From Kitasatospora sp. SolWspMP-SS2h (GTDB lineage: Bacteria; Actinomycetota; Actinomycetes; Streptomycetales; Streptomycetaceae), in the NCBI RefSeq assembly GCF_003259315.1, contig NZ_QLLT01000004.1, forward strand, positions 62,001-126,000: a stretch of DNA of 64,000 nucleotides, in the 5' to 3' direction. Numbering within the stretch: the stretch's first letter is position 1; every line of letters begins with the position of its first letter. The position numbers and the translations under genes are program-made. Under the pieces are notes generated by a model. That model did not search any database and was not told the DNA's origin. It saw nothing but the letters and a program-made list of their open reading frames with translations. Below are positions 48,780-58,373 of the stretch, piece after piece.

Positions 48780-49472
48780 ATGCAGCAGAACGACCCGCAG
48801 GTGTGGACCGCGGTGGACGCGTACGCCCAGGAGCGGCTGATCGGACCGGACGAGGTGCTGGACGCGGCGCTCGCGGCGGCCGACGAGGCCGGGCTGCCGC
48901 AGATCGCGGTGGCCGCCAACCAGGGCAAGCTGCTGCACCTGCTGGCCCTGACCCGGGGCGCCCGGCGCATCCTGGAGATCGGCACGCTGGCCGGCTACAG
49001 CACCATCTGGCTCGCCCGCGCCCTGCCCGCCGGCGGCACCCTGACCACCCTGGAGATCGACCCGGCGCACGCCGCCGTGGCCACCGCCAACCTGGACCGG
49101 GCCGGCCTGGCCGACCGGGTCGAGGTCCGGGTCGGCCCGGCCCGCGACAGCCTGGCGCAGCTGATCGACCAGGGCGCCGGACCGTACGACTTCTTCTTCA
49201 TCGACGCCGACAAGGCCAACATCCCGCACTACGTCGAGGCCGCCCTGGCCCTGGCCCGGCCCGGCGCGGTGATGGTGGTCGACAACGTGGTGCGCGGCGG
49301 GAGGCTCGCCGACCCCGACAGCACGGACGAGGCGGTGCGCGGCGTGCGGCGGATGCACGAGCTGCTGGCGGGCGACAGGCGGCTGGACGCCACCACCGTG
49401 CAGACCGTCGGGACCAAGGGGTACGACGGGTTCACCCTGATCCGGGTCGCCGACGCCGCAGTGGAAGACTGA
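48780..49472 (+). CDS. O-methyltransferase (class I, COMT/CCoAOMT-like)
   Basis: A 230-residue SAM-dependent O-methyltransferase. The SAM-binding motif is ILEIGTLAGYSTIWLARALP, then TLEIDPAHAAVA, and the divalent-metal segment DFFFIDADKANIPHYVEAAL with MVVDNVVRGG. Phenolic or catechol acceptors are typical for this family. The ATG at 48780 is preferred; a GTG at 48768 is in frame. The Gfo/Idh/MocA gene starts 6 bp after its stop, so they form an operon. Confidence 0.93.
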   Translation: MQQNDPQVWTAVDAYAQERLIGPDEVLDAALAAADEAGLPQIAVAANQGKLLHLLALTRGARRILEIGTLAGYSTIWLARALPAGGTLTTLEIDPAHAAVATANLDRAGLADRVEVRVGPARDSLAQLIDQGAGPYDFFFIDADKANIPHYVEAALALARPGAVMVVDNVVRGGRLADPDSTDEAVRGVRRMHELLAGDRRLDATTVQTVGTKGYDGFTLIRVADAAVED

Positions 49473-49477
49473 GCACC

Positions 49478-50368
49478 ATGCGCATCGGACTCCTCGGCAC
49501 CGGCCCCTGGGCGGGCTTCGTGCACGCCCCCGCCCTCGCCGCCCATCCCGACGTCACCTTCGCCGGACTCTGGGGCCGCCGCCCCGAGGCCGCCGCCGAA
49601 CTCGCCGCCGTGCACGGCGTCCCGACCCACCCGACGGTGGACGCCCTGCTGGCCGACGTCGACGCGGTCGCGATCGCCCTCCCGCCGGACGTGCAGGCCG
49701 AGTACGCGGTCCGGGCCGCGCAGGCCGGCAAGCACCTGCTGCTCGACAAGCCGGTCGCCGCGACGGTCGACGCCGCCCGCGCCGTCGAGGACGCGGTGGC
49801 CGCGTCCGGCGTCGCCTCGGTGGTCTTCTTCACCACCCGGTTCGGCACCGTCCAGGAGGAGTGGATCACCGAACAGGCCGCCCAGGACGGCTGGTTCACC
49901 GCCCACTGCCACTGGATCGGCTCGGTCTTCACCACCGACAGCCCCTACGCCGCCTCCCCCTGGCGCCAGCAGAAGGGCGCGCTCTGGGACGTCGGCCCGC
50001 ACGCCCTGTCCGTCCTGCTGCCCGTCCTCGGCGAGGTCGACCGGCTGACCGCCGCCCCCGGCCCGGGCGACACCACCCACCTGGTGCTCCGCCACCGCGG
50101 CGGCGCCTCCAGCACCGTCGCCCTCAGCCTGACCGCCCCGCCCGCCGCCTCCGCCCACGGCGTCGCGGTCGAACTGCGCGGCACCTCCGGCGTCACCACC
50201 CTCCCGCACCGCGACGAACACCCCACCGCCGCCTTCGCCCGCGCCCTGGACGCCCTCCTCACCGCGGCGAAGACCGGCGACCCGCACCCCTGCGACATCG
50301 GCTTCGGCCGCCAGGTGGTGGAGGTCCTGGCCACCGCGGAGGAACAACTGCTGCGCGGCGGAAGCTAG
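49478..50368 (+). CDS. Gfo/Idh/MocA family oxidoreductase
   Basis: A 296-residue NAD(P)-dependent dehydrogenase. The Rossmann motif is MRIGLLGTGPWAGFVHAPAL (GxGxxA variant), and KHLLLDKPVAATVDAA contains the conserved EKP-like motif as DKP. The C-terminal beta-domain has GALWDVGPHALSVLLPVLG, with the catalytic His. The substrate may be a sugar derivative or inositol-like compound; unknown here. ATG at 49478, six bases after the O-methyltransferase stop. Confidence 0.9.
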   Translation: MRIGLLGTGPWAGFVHAPALAAHPDVTFAGLWGRRPEAAAELAAVHGVPTHPTVDALLADVDAVAIALPPDVQAEYAVRAAQAGKHLLLDKPVAATVDAARAVEDAVAASGVASVVFFTTRFGTVQEEWITEQAAQDGWFTAHCHWIGSVFTTDSPYAASPWRQQKGALWDVGPHALSVLLPVLGEVDRLTAAPGPGDTTHLVLRHRGGASSTVALSLTAPPAASAHGVAVELRGTSGVTTLPHRDEHPTAAFARALDALLTAAKTGDPHPCDIGFGRQVVEVLATAEEQLLRGGS

Positions 50369-50548
50369 TCGACGGGTCCGACGGGGGAGCACTCCGGAGT
50401 CACCGCGACTCGGAGCGCTCCCCCGCCGCCTGCGCCGGGGCGTCCGCGGTGCCCGCGGTGCTCGGGCTTTCCGTGGTGTCCGTGCTTTCCGGGGGCCCGG
50501 TGCGCGGGACGGGCACGTTCCGGGCCGGACGGGTCGACTGAGGTCGGG

Positions 50549-51637
50549 TCAGGGGTCGGTGGGGCGGCGGTCGGCGGGGCGGCGGGGTGGGATCGGGGTG
50601 GCGGGGAAGTCGCGCGGGCCGGTCCAGAGGGCGGGGACGGCGTCCGCGCGGCGGGCCAGTTCGTAGGCGACGGCCTCGTAGTTGACCCGCCAGCCGCGGA
50701 AGTGCGGCCAGGCTTCGGCGACCGTCCGCTCCAGGGGCATGCCCGACGCGGCGACCAGGGCCGCCGCGGCGTCGAACTCGGCGTACGTCAGCCGGATCTG
50801 TCCGTCCGGGTCCGGGTCCGGGTCGAACGGGATGCGCAGCGCCGTGGCGATGTCGCGCAGCGCGGTGAACCCGGCGCGCAGCAGCAGGCGGGCCTCGGGC
50901 GGGGCGGAGCGCGGGGCGAGCGCCAGTTGCAGCGCGGCCGCGTCCATCACCGCGATCAGGCCGACCACCCAGCTGCGGTACGGCTGCGGGGAGCGGAACG
51001 AGATCAGCACCGGGTAGTTGGAGTGGCCCTCGCCGAGGTCGGCGGCCAGCCGCTCCCAGTCCCGGTACAGCTGCGGCAGCCCGCTCTCGGTGCGCACCAG
51101 CGCCTGCCGGGCCAGCAGTTCCGGCCCCCAGGCCGGCTCGCCCGCCCGGGACTGCAGCAGCGTCACCTCCAACTCCCGCCGGTTGTAGGCCCCGTAGAGC
51201 GTCGGCAGGTAGGCGATCAGCAGTGCGATGATCAGCGGGCCGTTGGCCGCCGCCAGGAAGTCGATCACCGACAGGTGCAGCCGGTCGCCGCTGGCGAAAC
51301 CCAGCGTGAACAGGCTCGACCCGGCCTCCCGGAACGCCACCCGCCACGGCAGCCCGGACGTCCCCCGCAGCAGCAGGGTGTACGCGAGCAGCGTGGACGC
51401 CAGCCAGCAGCCCAGCATTCCCAGCAGGACCAGCGGCGCCAGCCAGGTCTGCGCCCGGTCGATCGCCCGGTAGCCGCCGAACGGCGCCGCGACCGTCCGC
51501 AGCACCCGGCGCAGCACCGACCACAGCCGGATCACCAGGGCCGAGTACAGCCCGCGCGGCACCACCAGGGTCCGCAGGATGCCGGCCGCCGTCGTCAGCA
51601 GCAGCGCCGTCCCGGCCACCGTGAAGATCACTCTCAT
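50549..51637 (-). CDS. pore-loop-like membrane protein
   Basis: A 362-residue protein. TM1 is VIFTVAGTALLLTTAAGILRTL, then a second segment WLAPLVLLGMLGCWLASTLLAYTLLL, a short amphipathic AGSSLFTLGFASGDRLH, and a third segment GPLIIALLIAYLPTLYGAYN. The TLGFASGD stretch between two helices resembles the selectivity-filter region of two-TM K+ channels (TxGxGD-like), though the filter is altered. The C-terminal 190 residues are cytoplasmic and helical. Probably an ion-channel relative; ligand and ion are unknown. ATG at 51637. Confidence 0.7.
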   Translation of the reverse strand: MRVIFTVAGTALLLTTAAGILRTLVVPRGLYSALVIRLWSVLRRVLRTVAAPFGGYRAIDRAQTWLAPLVLLGMLGCWLASTLLAYTLLLRGTSGLPWRVAFREAGSSLFTLGFASGDRLHLSVIDFLAAANGPLIIALLIAYLPTLYGAYNRRELEVTLLQSRAGEPAWGPELLARQALVRTESGLPQLYRDWERLAADLGEGHSNYPVLISFRSPQPYRSWVVGLIAVMDAAALQLALAPRSAPPEARLLLRAGFTALRDIATALRIPFDPDPDPDGQIRLTYAEFDAAAALVAASGMPLERTVAEAWPHFRGWRVNYEAVAYELARRADAVPALWTGPRDFPATPIPPRRPADRRPTDP

Positions 51638-51789
51638 GCGGTCATTGTGGCGGCAGCCCGACCGCCGGAGGACGCGGCCCTGCCGGGGCGGGCGGTCGGG
51701 CGCGGCGTGAAAGCATCGGGGGGAACGCCGTCCGCCCGTCCGTCTGCCATCCGTCCGTCCGTGCCGCTGCGAGAGAGCCGAGCCCGCCC

Positions 51790-52992
51790 GTGCCGAACGT
51801 CCCGAACCCCACGGACGTCCCGAACCCTCCGGACGTCCCGAACCTCCCCGACGCGCCCGTGGTCCGGATCGACGTGCCCGGGTCCTTCGCCCGGGGCGTC
51901 TTCCACGAGCGCCACCCGGTGCTGATCCGGCAGGTGCTGGACGCGCTGCCGTACGGGCCGGCGCAGCAGGAGCGGCTGGCGGCGCTGCTCGCGCAGAGCA
52001 CCGGCGGCGGCGTGCTGGAACCGCCGGACGGGGACGACCCGGACGCGGCGCGGTGGCGGGAGTGGGGCGCCGGGCTGTGGGGGAGGCGGTGGGACGAGGC
52101 GCCGTTCCTGTGGGCCGAGACCTACTTCTACCGCCGACTGCTGGACGCCACCGGCTACTTCCGGCCCGGCCCCTGGCGGGGCGTCGACCCGTTCGCCCCG
52201 GTCAAGGCCGCCGAGCTGGCCGGCCCGGCGGTGGCCGGGGAACTGGCCGCGCTGGACGCCGCCGAGCCGTCGCGGCAGGCGCTGCTCTCCGCCGCGCTCT
52301 GGGGCAACCGCGCCGACCTCGGCTTCCGGCTCACGGCCGGGGACGACGGGACGTCCGCCGCCGCGCTGGTCGCCGACGACAGCGCGGCGCTCTGGTCGGT
52401 GCTCGAACACGGCCGGGGCGGGCGGGTCGACCTCGTCGCCGACAACGCCGGACGCGAACTCCTCCCCGACCTGGTCCTGATCGACCACCTGCTCACCTCC
52501 GGCCTGGCCGGACGCGTCACCCTGCACGTCAAACCCCAGCCCCACTTCGTCTCGGACGCCACCACCGCCGACACCCTGGCCGCCCTCACCCGGCTGCGCA
52601 CCGCCCCCGGGCGAGCCGCCGCCGCGATCGGCGAGCGGCTGTGGCGGGCGATGGGCGCGGGCACCCTGACGATCGGCGCCCACCCGTTCTTCTGCGCCCC
52701 GCTGCCCTTCGACGCGATGCCCGCCGACCTGCGGGACGGACTCTCCGGCGCCACCCTGACCATCCTCAAGGGCGACCTCAACCACCGCCGCCTGGTGGGC
52801 GACCGCCACTGGCCCCCCACCACCCCCTTCGCCGCCCTGACCGCCCACTTCCCGACCCCCGTCGCCACCCTCCGCACCCTCAAGTCCGACGTCGCCGTCG
52901 GCCTAGCCCCCGACCTCCCGCCCCGCCTCGACGCCACCGGCACCCCGTGGCGCACGGACGGGCGGCACGCGCTGATCCAGGTCCGCCGCTAG
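51790..52992 (+). CDS. ARMT1/DUF89-type damage-control phosphatase
   Basis: A 400-residue protein of the DUF89 family, metal-dependent phosphatases that remove damaged or side-product sugar phosphates. The metal site regions are VDLVADNAGRELLPDLVLIDHLL, TLHVKPQPHFVSD and TILKGDLNHRRLVGDRHW. The GTG at 51790 begins a repeat NVPNPTDVPNPPDVPN before the conserved domain; that N-terminus (22 residues) could instead be untranslated if a later start is used. Its TAG stop shares the tetranucleotide CTAG with the stop of the convergent MFS gene. Confidence 0.88.
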   Translation: MPNVPNPTDVPNPPDVPNLPDAPVVRIDVPGSFARGVFHERHPVLIRQVLDALPYGPAQQERLAALLAQSTGGGVLEPPDGDDPDAARWREWGAGLWGRRWDEAPFLWAETYFYRRLLDATGYFRPGPWRGVDPFAPVKAAELAGPAVAGELAALDAAEPSRQALLSAALWGNRADLGFRLTAGDDGTSAAALVADDSAALWSVLEHGRGGRVDLVADNAGRELLPDLVLIDHLLTSGLAGRVTLHVKPQPHFVSDATTADTLAALTRLRTAPGRAAAAIGERLWRAMGAGTLTIGAHPFFCAPLPFDAMPADLRDGLSGATLTILKGDLNHRRLVGDRHWPPTTPFAALTAHFPTPVATLRTLKSDVAVGLAPDLPPRLDATGTPWRTDGRHALIQVRR

Positions 52993-54584
52993 GAGGCTCC
53001 CGCCGGCCCGGCAGCCCCGTCGGCTTCGAGCGGGGCGGTGTCCTTCGGGCCGCGCAGGACGACGTGGACGAGCAGGGCGCCCATCACGGCGGTGCCGATC
53101 CACATGGTCTGCTGCCAGCCGTCGACGAAGGACTGCCGGGCGGCGTGGACCAGGGCCTGGGCGTGGTCGCCGGTCGCGGGGGCGGCCTCGACGGCGTTGG
53201 CGATGCCCTCGCGGGCGGTGTCGGCGGCGTCCGGGGGGATGCCGTCGAGCCGGGTGCCGATGGCGCTGCGGTAGCCGGTGGCCAGGAGCGCGCCGAGCAC
53301 CGCCACCCCGAGGGCGGTGCCGAACTCGCGGGTGACGTCGTTGAGCGCGGAGGCCACGCCCTGCGCGGCGCGGGGCAGGGAGCCGGTGATGGCCTCGGTG
53401 GAGGGCGTCATCGACAGACCCATGCCGGCGCCCATGGCGAGCAGGCCGGCCAGGACGGACGGGTACCCGCCGTCGACGGACACGAACAGCGCCATCAGGG
53501 CCAGGCCGAGGGCGGCCAGGGCGACGCCGACGGCCGTGGTGGAGCGGGCGCCGATCCTGGCGGCCATCCTGGGCGCCAGGCCGGAGGCCGCCATCATCAG
53601 GACGGCCATCGGCATCATGGCCAGCGTCGACAGCAGCCCGGACCAGCCGAGCACGGCCTGGAAGAACGGGAAGAGGACGACGGCGATGCCCGCCTGGACG
53701 CCGAAGACGACGAGGAGGGTGAGGGAGCCGCCGGCCAGGCCGCGCTCGCGGAAGAGGCGCACGTCCAGCAGCGCGGCGTCCCGGCGGTGCAGCTCCCAGG
53801 CCACGAAGGCGACGGCTGCGGCGAGGCCGACGGCCAGGCCGACCAGGGTGACGGGGACGGTCCAGCCGCGTTCGGGGCCTTCCTGGAGGGCGAAGACGAG
53901 ACCGGTCACGGCGACGACGGAGAGCAGCGCACCGACGGTGTCGAAGGAACGGGGGGCGCGTTCGCGGGAGTCGGGCACCGACTTCAGCGTCATCGCCAGC
54001 GCGGCGACGACCAGCGCCACGGGCAGCACGAACAGCAGGCGCCAGTCGGCCACGTCGACCAGCAGGGCGGACAGGAACATGCCCAGGACGCCGCCGCCTC
54101 CGGCGACACCGGTCCACACGCCGACGGCCCTGCCGCGCTGCTCCGCGGGGAAGGTGGAGGTGATGACGGCCAGCGTGATCGGCATGATCATCGCGGCGCC
54201 GGTCCCGGCCGCCACCCGGGCACCGATCATCACCGCGGCCGAACCGGCGAGGCCGGCCACCGCGCTGGCGGCGCCGAAGACCAGCAGTCCGGCGATCAGC
54301 ACGGGTCTGCGGCCCAGCCGGTCGCCGACGGCGCCGAGCGGCAGCAGCAGCGCGGCCAGGGCGAGGGTGTAGATGTTGATGATCCACAGGACGGTGGTCT
54401 GCGAGGCGCCGAACTCGACGGCCAGGTGGGTCTGGGCGACGTTCAGCCCGGACACCGAGGCGACGACGGCCATCAGCGCGAGCGAGACGGCGAGGAGGAC
54501 CGCGCGCAGCTGACGCGCGTCCGGCGTGCCGCCCCCGCTGTCCGGCAGCGCGTCCGGTGTCCGGTGGAGCGAATCGATACTCAT
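52989..54584 (-). CDS. MFS multidrug efflux transporter, DHA2 type
   Basis: A 531-residue transporter with 14 predicted membrane segments, hence the DHA2 (drug:H+ antiporter) family. The signature between TM2 and TM3 is GAVGDRLGRRPVLIAG, motif C-like VAGGGGVLGMFLSALLVDVADWR is present, and TEAITGSLPRAAQGVASALNDVTREFGTALG is typical of actinomycete efflux pumps. ATG at 54584 with GGAAGG upstream. It is divergent from an XRE-cupin regulator, which likely controls it. The gap of 316 bp up to 54900 contains GGGCAGGGCA simple repeats (54596-54620) and the operator at its right end. Confidence 0.93.
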   Translation of the reverse strand: MSIDSLHRTPDALPDSGGGTPDARQLRAVLLAVSLALMAVVASVSGLNVAQTHLAVEFGASQTTVLWIINIYTLALAALLLPLGAVGDRLGRRPVLIAGLLVFGAASAVAGLAGSAAVMIGARVAAGTGAAMIMPITLAVITSTFPAEQRGRAVGVWTGVAGGGGVLGMFLSALLVDVADWRLLFVLPVALVVAALAMTLKSVPDSRERAPRSFDTVGALLSVVAVTGLVFALQEGPERGWTVPVTLVGLAVGLAAAVAFVAWELHRRDAALLDVRLFRERGLAGGSLTLLVVFGVQAGIAVVLFPFFQAVLGWSGLLSTLAMMPMAVLMMAASGLAPRMAARIGARSTTAVGVALAALGLALMALFVSVDGGYPSVLAGLLAMGAGMGLSMTPSTEAITGSLPRAAQGVASALNDVTREFGTALGVAVLGALLATGYRSAIGTRLDGIPPDAADTAREGIANAVEAAPATGDHAQALVHAARQSFVDGWQQTMWIGTAVMGALLVHVVLRGPKDTAPLEADGAAGPAGAS

Positions 54585-54894
54585 GGTTTCCTTCCGGCAG
54601 GGCAGGGCAGGGCAGGGCAGGCCGGTCCGGTGCCGGAGCGGAGCCGGTCGCCGGGTCGGCGCGAGGGGGACGTGCTCACCGCGCGGACGGCCGGTGGGCA
54701 GTCGCGCGGTCGCGCGGTCGTTCGGGGGCCGGGCCCCTGGGGGGCGGCCGCCGGACTTCCGGACGCCGGCGGGCGCGGAGGCGGAGCGGCGGGAGGTTCC
54801 TGCAACCGTGCCGTGCCTCTTCGCCATCCGTGACCCCCGAGCCGGGGCGTCTCCGTCCGACGTTAAGCCCGCCATGCACGATGGGCATAGCATG

Positions 54895-54909
54895 TTGCGC
54901 ATGACGCAA
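54895..54909. promoter_or_regulatory. inverted repeat over the XRE start codon
   Basis: TTGCG-CATGA-CGCAA spans the ATG at 54901. It lies in the only AT-richer part of the gap, and its symmetry suits a regulator dimer that represses its own gene and possibly the divergent efflux gene. A related TTGCGC/GCAT symmetry continues upstream. Confidence 0.6.
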
Positions 54910-55482
54910 GAAGACGGGCAGCTGGACAGCCTCGTGCGCAAACGGATCCGCGCGCTGCGGGTCGCGCAGGGATGGTCGTTGGAGGAGTTGGCGGGCCGGG
55001 CCCACCTCAGCCAGTCCTCGCTGAGCCGGATCGAGAACGGTCAGCGCCGCCTCGCCCTGGACCAGCTCGTCACCCTCGCCCGCGCCCTGGACACCACCTT
55101 GGACCAGCTCGTGGAGAACGCCGTCGACGACGTCGTCATCAACCCGGTGGCCCACGGCGGCCACGGCCGGCTGCGCTGGCCGGTGAAGGGCGACCCCGGC
55201 ATGAGCGTGGTGCGCCAGCGGATCACCGACCCGCCGCCCGACAGCCCGGCCCGCATGCGGGCCCACCCCGGCCGCGAATGGTTCGTCGTGCTGTCCGGCA
55301 CCGCCGTCCTCATGCTCGGCCACCGGCGCCTTCGCATCGAGACCAACCAGGCCGCGGAGTTCCCCACCATGCTGCCGCACGCCATCGGTGCCGAGGGCGG
55401 GCCGTGCGACATCATGGGCATCTTCGACCGCGACGCCCGCCGCGGCCACCGGGAGGACGCCGACGACGCGGGTCCTCGCTAG
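54901..55482 (+). CDS. XRE-type regulator with cupin domain
   Basis: A 193-residue regulator. The HTH_3 domain is RIRALRVAQGWSLEELAGRAHLSQSSLSRIENGQRRLALDQL, and a C-terminal cupin follows (HPGREWFVVLSGTAVLMLGHRRLRIE and FPTMLPHAIGAEGG), which binds the inducer. The ATG at 54901 starts the typical MTQEDGQLDSLVRKRIR; earlier in-frame ATGs at 54874 and 54892 lie in the promoter. Divergent to the DHA2 pump, a common regulator-pump pair. Confidence 0.92.
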   Translation: MTQEDGQLDSLVRKRIRALRVAQGWSLEELAGRAHLSQSSLSRIENGQRRLALDQLVTLARALDTTLDQLVENAVDDVVINPVAHGGHGRLRWPVKGDPGMSVVRQRITDPPPDSPARMRAHPGREWFVVLSGTAVLMLGHRRLRIETNQAAEFPTMLPHAIGAEGGPCDIMGIFDRDARRGHREDADDAGPR

Positions 55483-55622
55483 CCCCTCCGGGCCGCGACC
55501 GGCCGGGGGTGATGACGGGCGATCGCGGGCGGGAAACGGGAAAGTTGTGAGGCGGAGTCGGTCGGCCGGATAGAAAGGGTGGGTTTGCCGGAGAAGTCGA
55601 CGACGGAGGAGGGGGAGCGGCG

Positions 55623-56570
55623 ATGGCACTCCCGGACGGTATGACGGTGCGGCCCGCGGCAGCCGGGGACGCGGCGGCGGTCTGCGCGCTGCTGAATCAG
55701 GTGGACGAGATGGAGACCGGGTGGGCGGAGACCGAACCCGGCGAGGTGGAGTCCGAACTCGGCCGACCAGACGTCGACTTGGCCCGCGACACCTGGCTCC
55801 TGCACGACGCCGACGGGCAGTTGGTCGGGTACGGGGTGGTCCGCGACCGCTCCGGCGGCGAGCGGATCGACCTCGACCAGTACCTGCTGCCGGGCCAACT
55901 CGCGGGCGGCCTGCACCTGTTCGACCTGATGGAGGCCCGCGCCGCCGAACTCGCCCGCCGCAACGGCGCCGACCGCGCCGTCCTGCACCTGCTGCTCAAC
56001 GCCGAACCCACCACCGACACCGACGCGATGCGGGCCCGCGGCTGGCGGCTCGCCCGCCGCCACCACGCCCTGCGGCGCGACGTCTCCCCGGAGACCGACC
56101 CGCTGCCCGAACCCCCCGCCGGAGTACGGCTGCGCGACTGCGCCCGGGAGCAGGACCGGCGGATCGCCCACCGGCTGCTCCAGCGGACCTTCGCCGAGCA
56201 CTACGACTTCAAGCCCCGCGGCTACGAGCAGTGGCTGGCCGACATCAACGCCGACACCGTCGACTGGTCCCGGGTCTGGGTCGCCGAACTCGACGGCCAG
56301 GGCGACGTCGGCGTGCTGCGCACCGGCGTCCGACTCCCCACCCTGGCCTGGGCGTTCAACATCGGCGTCCTGCCCGCCGCCCGCGGCCGCGGCCTCGGCG
56401 GCTACCTGCTCCGGCACTTCTTCGCGGTGCACGCCGCCGACGGCCGCTCCGCCGTCGGCCTGGGCGTCGACACCGAGAACGCGACCGGCGCACCGGAGCT
56501 GTACCGCAAGCACGGCATGGAGGTCGACTTCTCCGTCGACACCTGGGCCCTGGTCCTGCCCACCTCCTGA
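55623..56570 (+). CDS. double-GNAT acetyltransferase
   Basis: A 315-residue protein made of two GNAT-like halves, as in mycothiol synthase relatives. The N-terminal half (residues 5-150) is degenerate. The C-terminal half carries the acetyl-CoA motif GVLPAARGRGLGGYLLRHFFAV and VGLGVDTENATGAPELYRKHGME. Its acceptor is unknown; it is shorter in conserved MshD residues, so I do not call it MshD. ATG at 55623 with GGAGGGGGAGCG upstream. It ends 18 bp before the convergent ABC gene. Confidence 0.85.
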   Translation: MALPDGMTVRPAAAGDAAAVCALLNQVDEMETGWAETEPGEVESELGRPDVDLARDTWLLHDADGQLVGYGVVRDRSGGERIDLDQYLLPGQLAGGLHLFDLMEARAAELARRNGADRAVLHLLLNAEPTTDTDAMRARGWRLARRHHALRRDVSPETDPLPEPPAGVRLRDCAREQDRRIAHRLLQRTFAEHYDFKPRGYEQWLADINADTVDWSRVWVAELDGQGDVGVLRTGVRLPTLAWAFNIGVLPAARGRGLGGYLLRHFFAVHAADGRSAVGLGVDTENATGAPELYRKHGMEVDFSVDTWALVLPTS

Positions 56571-56588
56571 CGGCCGCCGGCGGTGGGG

Positions 56589-58373
56589 TCAGGCGTACAC
56601 CCGGGCCTGGAGGCGGTACAGCTCCGCGTACAGGCCGCCGGCGGCGAGCAGGTCCTCGTGGGTGCCGGCCTGGGCGAGGCGGCCGTGCTCCAGGACCAGG
56701 ATCAGGTCGGCCATCCGGACGGTGGAGAAGCGGTGCGAGACCAGCACGCTGACCGCGCCGGTCCGGGAGCGGGAGTCCGCGACCAGCCGGGCGAACCGTT
56801 CGAACAGGGCCTGCTCGGCTGCCGCGTCCAGTGCGGAGGCCGGCTCGTCCAGGACCAGCAGCAGCGGGTCGCGGCGCAGCAGGGCGCGGGCCAGGCCGAG
56901 CTTCTGCCACTGCCCGCCGGACAGGTCCACGCCGTCGCCGTAGCTGCGCCCGATCAGGCCGTCCAGGCCGCCGGGGACGGCGGCGGCCACCGGGGCGGCC
57001 TCGGCGGCGGCCAGGGCGGCGGCCAGGGCCGCGTCGTCGTCGATCCGGTCGAGGTCGCCGATGCCGGTGTTGTCGCGCAGGCGCAGTTCGAGGCGGGCGA
57101 AGTCCTGGAACAGGGTGGCGACCCGGCGCTGCCAGTCGGCGGGGTCGGCGGCGGCCAGGTCGACGCCGTCGACCAGGACGCGTCCGCCGGTCGGCCGGTA
57201 GAGGCCGCAGAGCAGCTTGACCAGGGTGCTCTTGCCCGCGCCGTTCTCGCCGACCACGGCGAGCGCGGTGCCGGCCGGGATGTCGAGCGTGACGTCGTCC
57301 AACACCCGCCGGGTGCTGCCCGGGTACTGGAAGGAGACGTGTTCGAACCGGATGCCGCGGGCCAGGACGAGCGGACCTGACGTGCCGTCAGAGGGCTTGG
57401 AAGGGAAGGGGGTCGAGGGTTTCAGGGCGTCGAGGCGGTGGGCGGTGCGGCCGGCGTCCTGGAGGACGGTGAGCAGCTGGATCGCGGTGCCGACCTGGAG
57501 CGAGAGCTGGGCGGCCAGCGTGATCACCAGGATGACGTCGCCGAGCGGCGAGACGCCGTGCTGGGCCTGCCGGACCACCAGCCAGATCGCGGCGGCGTAG
57601 CCGAGCGCGAAGCAGAGCTGGCCGCCCGCGCGCAGGGCGGCGGCCCGGGTGTGGGCGCCGCCGAGCAGGCGGGTGGTGGCGCGCCACTCACGGTGGTGGC
57701 GGTCGAGCAGGAAGGGCGCGGCACCGGCCAGCCGGGCCTCCTTGGCGGTGGCGTGGCCGGTGGCGACGTCCAGCAGGTGGCGGTTGAGACGCTGGTGCGG
57801 GGCGGCGGACTCCTTGGCGGCGTCCAGCAGGCGCTGGGCCCGGTTCCCGGCCAGTACGGGGACGGCTCCCAGCAGCGGGAGCAGCAGCAGCCACGGGTCG
57901 AGCAGGCCGAGCAGCACCGCCGTCAGGCCCAACTGGAACGTCAGGCCGGCGAGTTGCAGGGCCGCTTCGAGCGAGGCCCGGGTACGCGGCAGGTCGTCGC
58001 GGACGAGCGCGAGCGTGTCGGCGAACCGGGGGGTGTCGAGGTCCTCCAGGCCGGGCGCACCGTGCGCGAGGGCGACCAGCCGGTTCTGCAGCTCGACCTC
58101 GCCGAGGTCGCCGAGCTCGAAGTAGGCGAGGTGCGCGAAGTGGCCCATCATCAGTTCGAGCACCAGCAGGACGGCGGCGGTTAGGCCGAGCAGGACGGCG
58201 CTGCCGCCGTGCCCGGCCAGCGTCTCGGTGGTGAGGCCCTTCAGGCACAGGGCGATCAGCGGGGTGGCGAGGCAGCCGGCCGCCATCATGGCGGCGGCGC
58301 GCAGCAGTCGGCGCGGGTCGCACCGCCAGGCGAGGACCAGCAGGTGGCGCAGGGCCGGGATCAGGTCGGTCAC
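56589..58373 (-). CDS. ABC exporter half-transporter (TMD-NBD)
   Basis: A 594-residue protein. The membrane domain (about 1-320) contains six helices. The ATPase domain has Walker A VVGENGAGKSTLVK, Q-loop VATLFQDFARLE, signature VDLSGGQWQKLGLARAL, Walker B LLLVLDEPASALD and the H-loop VLVSHRFS. It resembles exporters of peptides, including those in lanthipeptide/RiPP clusters, where half-transporters occur as pairs. The GTG at 58373 overlaps the stop of the truncated ABC gene (GTGA), which would have been its heterodimer partner. It holds CTA leucine codons (58177 region), rare in this window. Confidence 0.92.
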   Translation of the reverse strand: MTDLIPALRHLLVLAWRCDPRRLLRAAAMMAAGCLATPLIALCLKGLTTETLAGHGGSAVLLGLTAAVLLVLELMMGHFAHLAYFELGDLGEVELQNRLVALAHGAPGLEDLDTPRFADTLALVRDDLPRTRASLEAALQLAGLTFQLGLTAVLLGLLDPWLLLLPLLGAVPVLAGNRAQRLLDAAKESAAPHQRLNRHLLDVATGHATAKEARLAGAAPFLLDRHHREWRATTRLLGGAHTRAAALRAGGQLCFALGYAAAIWLVVRQAQHGVSPLGDVILVITLAAQLSLQVGTAIQLLTVLQDAGRTAHRLDALKPSTPFPSKPSDGTSGPLVLARGIRFEHVSFQYPGSTRRVLDDVTLDIPAGTALAVVGENGAGKSTLVKLLCGLYRPTGGRVLVDGVDLAAADPADWQRRVATLFQDFARLELRLRDNTGIGDLDRIDDDAALAAALAAAEAAPVAAAVPGGLDGLIGRSYGDGVDLSGGQWQKLGLARALLRRDPLLLVLDEPASALDAAAEQALFERFARLVADSRSRTGAVSVLVSHRFSTVRMADLILVLEHGRLAQAGTHEDLLAAGGLYAELYRLQARVYA

